Assembly: GCF_000003605.2 (NCBI RefSeq)
Contig: NW_003106599.1
Coordinates: 168,309-191,507 of the forward strand
Source of the DNA: Saccoglossus kowalevskii
Taxonomy: Eukaryota; Hemichordata; Enteropneusta; Harrimaniidae
Reading direction: 5' to 3'
Length of the DNA stretch: 23,199 nt
Part shown: positions 21,966 to 23,199 of the stretch, piece by piece
How positions within the stretch are numbered: the stretch's first letter is position 1
Layout: each line of letters starts with the position of its first letter
Made by a program: the position numbers and the translations under genes
Notes under the pieces: generated by a model
The model's input: the letters and a program-made list of their open reading frames with translations, nothing else
Database searches by the model: none
Told to the model about the DNA's origin: nothing

Positions 21966-22040
21966 TTTTATAGGGGATATGTTGTAAAAACTTCGTGCTT
22001 TGTGATTTATGTGGTTTATGATACCAATTCTGGTTTATGG
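21966..22040 (+). promoter_or_regulatory. Intronic cluster of Cdx/Hox-PBC-like sites
   Basis: Four related motifs lie within 75 bp: TTTTATAG (21966-21973), TGATTTATG (22003-22011), GGTTTATG (22013-22020) and GGTTTATGG (22032-22040). TTTAT(A/G)G is the Cdx/posterior-Hox core, and TGATTTAT is a Hox-PBC composite half. Such clusters inside a Hox intron suggest auto- or cross-regulation. Function is inferred. Confidence 0.4.
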
Positions 22041-22092
22041 CCGGGCAAGAAATCCCCGCAACATGCTACGTAATGTTAGTTGTTGATGGCGG

Positions 22093-22101
22093 CCTTTGAA
22101 C
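22093..22101 (+). promoter_or_regulatory. TCF/LEF-like site in the Hox intron
   Basis: CCTTTGAAC contains CTTTGAA, a good TCF/LEF core, 52 bp after the Cdx/Hox-like cluster. Wnt input together with Cdx-type input would fit trunk Hox control, but this is a single short motif. Confidence 0.25.
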
Positions 22102-23199
22102 GGTCCATTTAAGCAGCCTTCATACTTTCTTTTACTGCCACGTTAAGTATATATTGACAACAGAAACAATATTCGATAAAACAGTGCAGCGTCTGATTAG
22201 GACATCCTCTCTGACAGTGCACATGTTCTGTTACCCAACCACTTTATCAGTGACTGTTTTGTTCATTAGTAACCAAACACCTCTCATCCAGCCCATCAAA
22301 ATATACTTCTTAATAATCTGTTGTTGCCGTGACACTACATCCGCATCTCCTGTTCCGCAATTTTCAGAACTTAAAATCTATGTTTCGATCACGGGTGACA
22401 ATCAACAAATTCATTCCACATGTTTTTGTGTCCTTTTTGGTTTTCATTTTCAATTTAAACTGTTTATCCTGTTTTACCGAACCGAATTGTATTGTATTTT
22501 ACAAGTGTGTTTGTTGCCAATATAAATAAAACTATGTTATTTCATCAAGCATTGCGCCATCTTCCGCGTCCTCGTGTTGCAGTGAATCATCATTGACTGT
22601 CAACAGCGCAGATATCGAACGATACCAAGTCACCCACTCACTGGACATCACCGACATTACAACTAACACACATATATAAATTATATTTATAACATTTTTT
22701 GCGATGTGAGACCAGTAACACTGTATTATAAAAATCTTACCTCGTTCCGCGGTCAATTCGGCTGTATCTGTTCGTAGTGACTGTGCTTCTTACTCAAATT
22801 CGAAGGCAATTTCTGCGTTGAACCGAAAATGTCCAGTTTCAATCCAATTTCTCTCATTGCGTGTCATCGCGACTATCGTTTCTAGGTAGATTGTTCTATG
22901 TATCATTGCGCAACTTATTTCAAATAAATAACTTTTATGGATATTTAATCCGTGTATGTGTGACAAGTTCCACGCGGGTGCGAGGGAAATAGGCGGCGAG
23001 ACTGATAACAACAATGTCCGTCTGTCTGTTTGGTTTTATCATCGCTTTAAAAGTCGTTATTCGTCATAGATGACAAACAAATAACTGGTAAAAATTATTG
23101 CCACGCTCAGTACTTTATTGCGCAACGCGAGAATTTTATAGCTATTTACGACCAGTCTTGATATATGTGTGCTTGTTCACTTATGTATCTTTCACAGGT

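Larger units (their letters stand above)
21811..23197 (+). other. Hox intron between hexapeptide exon and homeobox exon
   Basis: The donor is GCG|GTAAGTGGG. The proposed acceptor is TATCTTTCACAG|GT with AG at 23196-23197, two bases before the window ends. The resulting phase-1 intron is 1387 bp. Joining G with GT completes a Gly codon. A short intron between hexapeptide and homeobox is the standard Hox gene structure. No homeobox occurs inside the window, which agrees with exon 2 starting at 23198. Open frames inside the intron (for example 123 codons at 22154-22525) have no recognisable domain. Confidence 0.7.

Noticed and set aside
22154-22525. 123-codon frame in the intron
   Set aside because: Cys/Phe-rich with no known domain and no flanking splice pair; treated as chance.

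Overview
The window is eukaryotic, A+T-rich and mostly non-coding. It has one securely recognisable gene at its 3' end: the first coding exon of a central-class Hox gene on the + strand (21378-21810). The predicted protein starts MSSYF, carries a YDPIRQ block near residue 30, an acidic Asp/Ser linker, and an IYPWMR hexapeptide just before a strong GTAAGT splice donor. The N-terminus, the YDP(I/V)R block and the N..C residues after the hexapeptide point to paralogue group 6 (Hox6-like), with Hox7 as the main alternative. A clear group-6-type gene, a compact 1.4 kb intron, long A+T-rich intergenic DNA and a draft-assembly gap suggest an invertebrate deuterostome with an intact Hox cluster (hemichordate, or else cephalochordate or echinoderm). 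The species cannot be fixed from this sequence.

Layout: 1-21.2 kb is the region 5' of the Hox gene. In a canonical cluster this is the Hox7-Hox6 intergenic space. No homeobox or other recognised protein domain is present there. It holds a small family of TA-flanked inverted-repeat elements (MITE-like) at the left edge, 927-1185, 8863-8987 and about 9631-9869. It also has a coding-like but unrecognised minus-strand stretch (4682-5127), a GC-rich patch with a CTCF-like motif and a perfect-arm hairpin (10.0-10.2 kb), an assembly gap (12225-12557), a G-quadruplex-forming G-rich tract (14784-14811), a perfect (ATTT)33 microsatellite (17473-17604), and several unrecognised open frames, the longest being 180 codons at 19772-20314.

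The Hox promoter region (about 20.8-21.38 kb) contains an inverted CCAAT box followed by a CACGTG E-box, a pair of TGACGTAA sites around a TAATTA core, and two tiny overlapping upstream ORFs in the presumed 5' leader. The intron (21811-23197) has four TTTAT(A/G)-type Cdx/Hox-like sites within 75 bp and a TCF-like site. It appears to end at a TTTCACAG acceptor two bases before the window edge, so the homeobox exon should begin at 23198 and lie just outside. Motif assignments are by eye. Orthology and regulatory function are inference.
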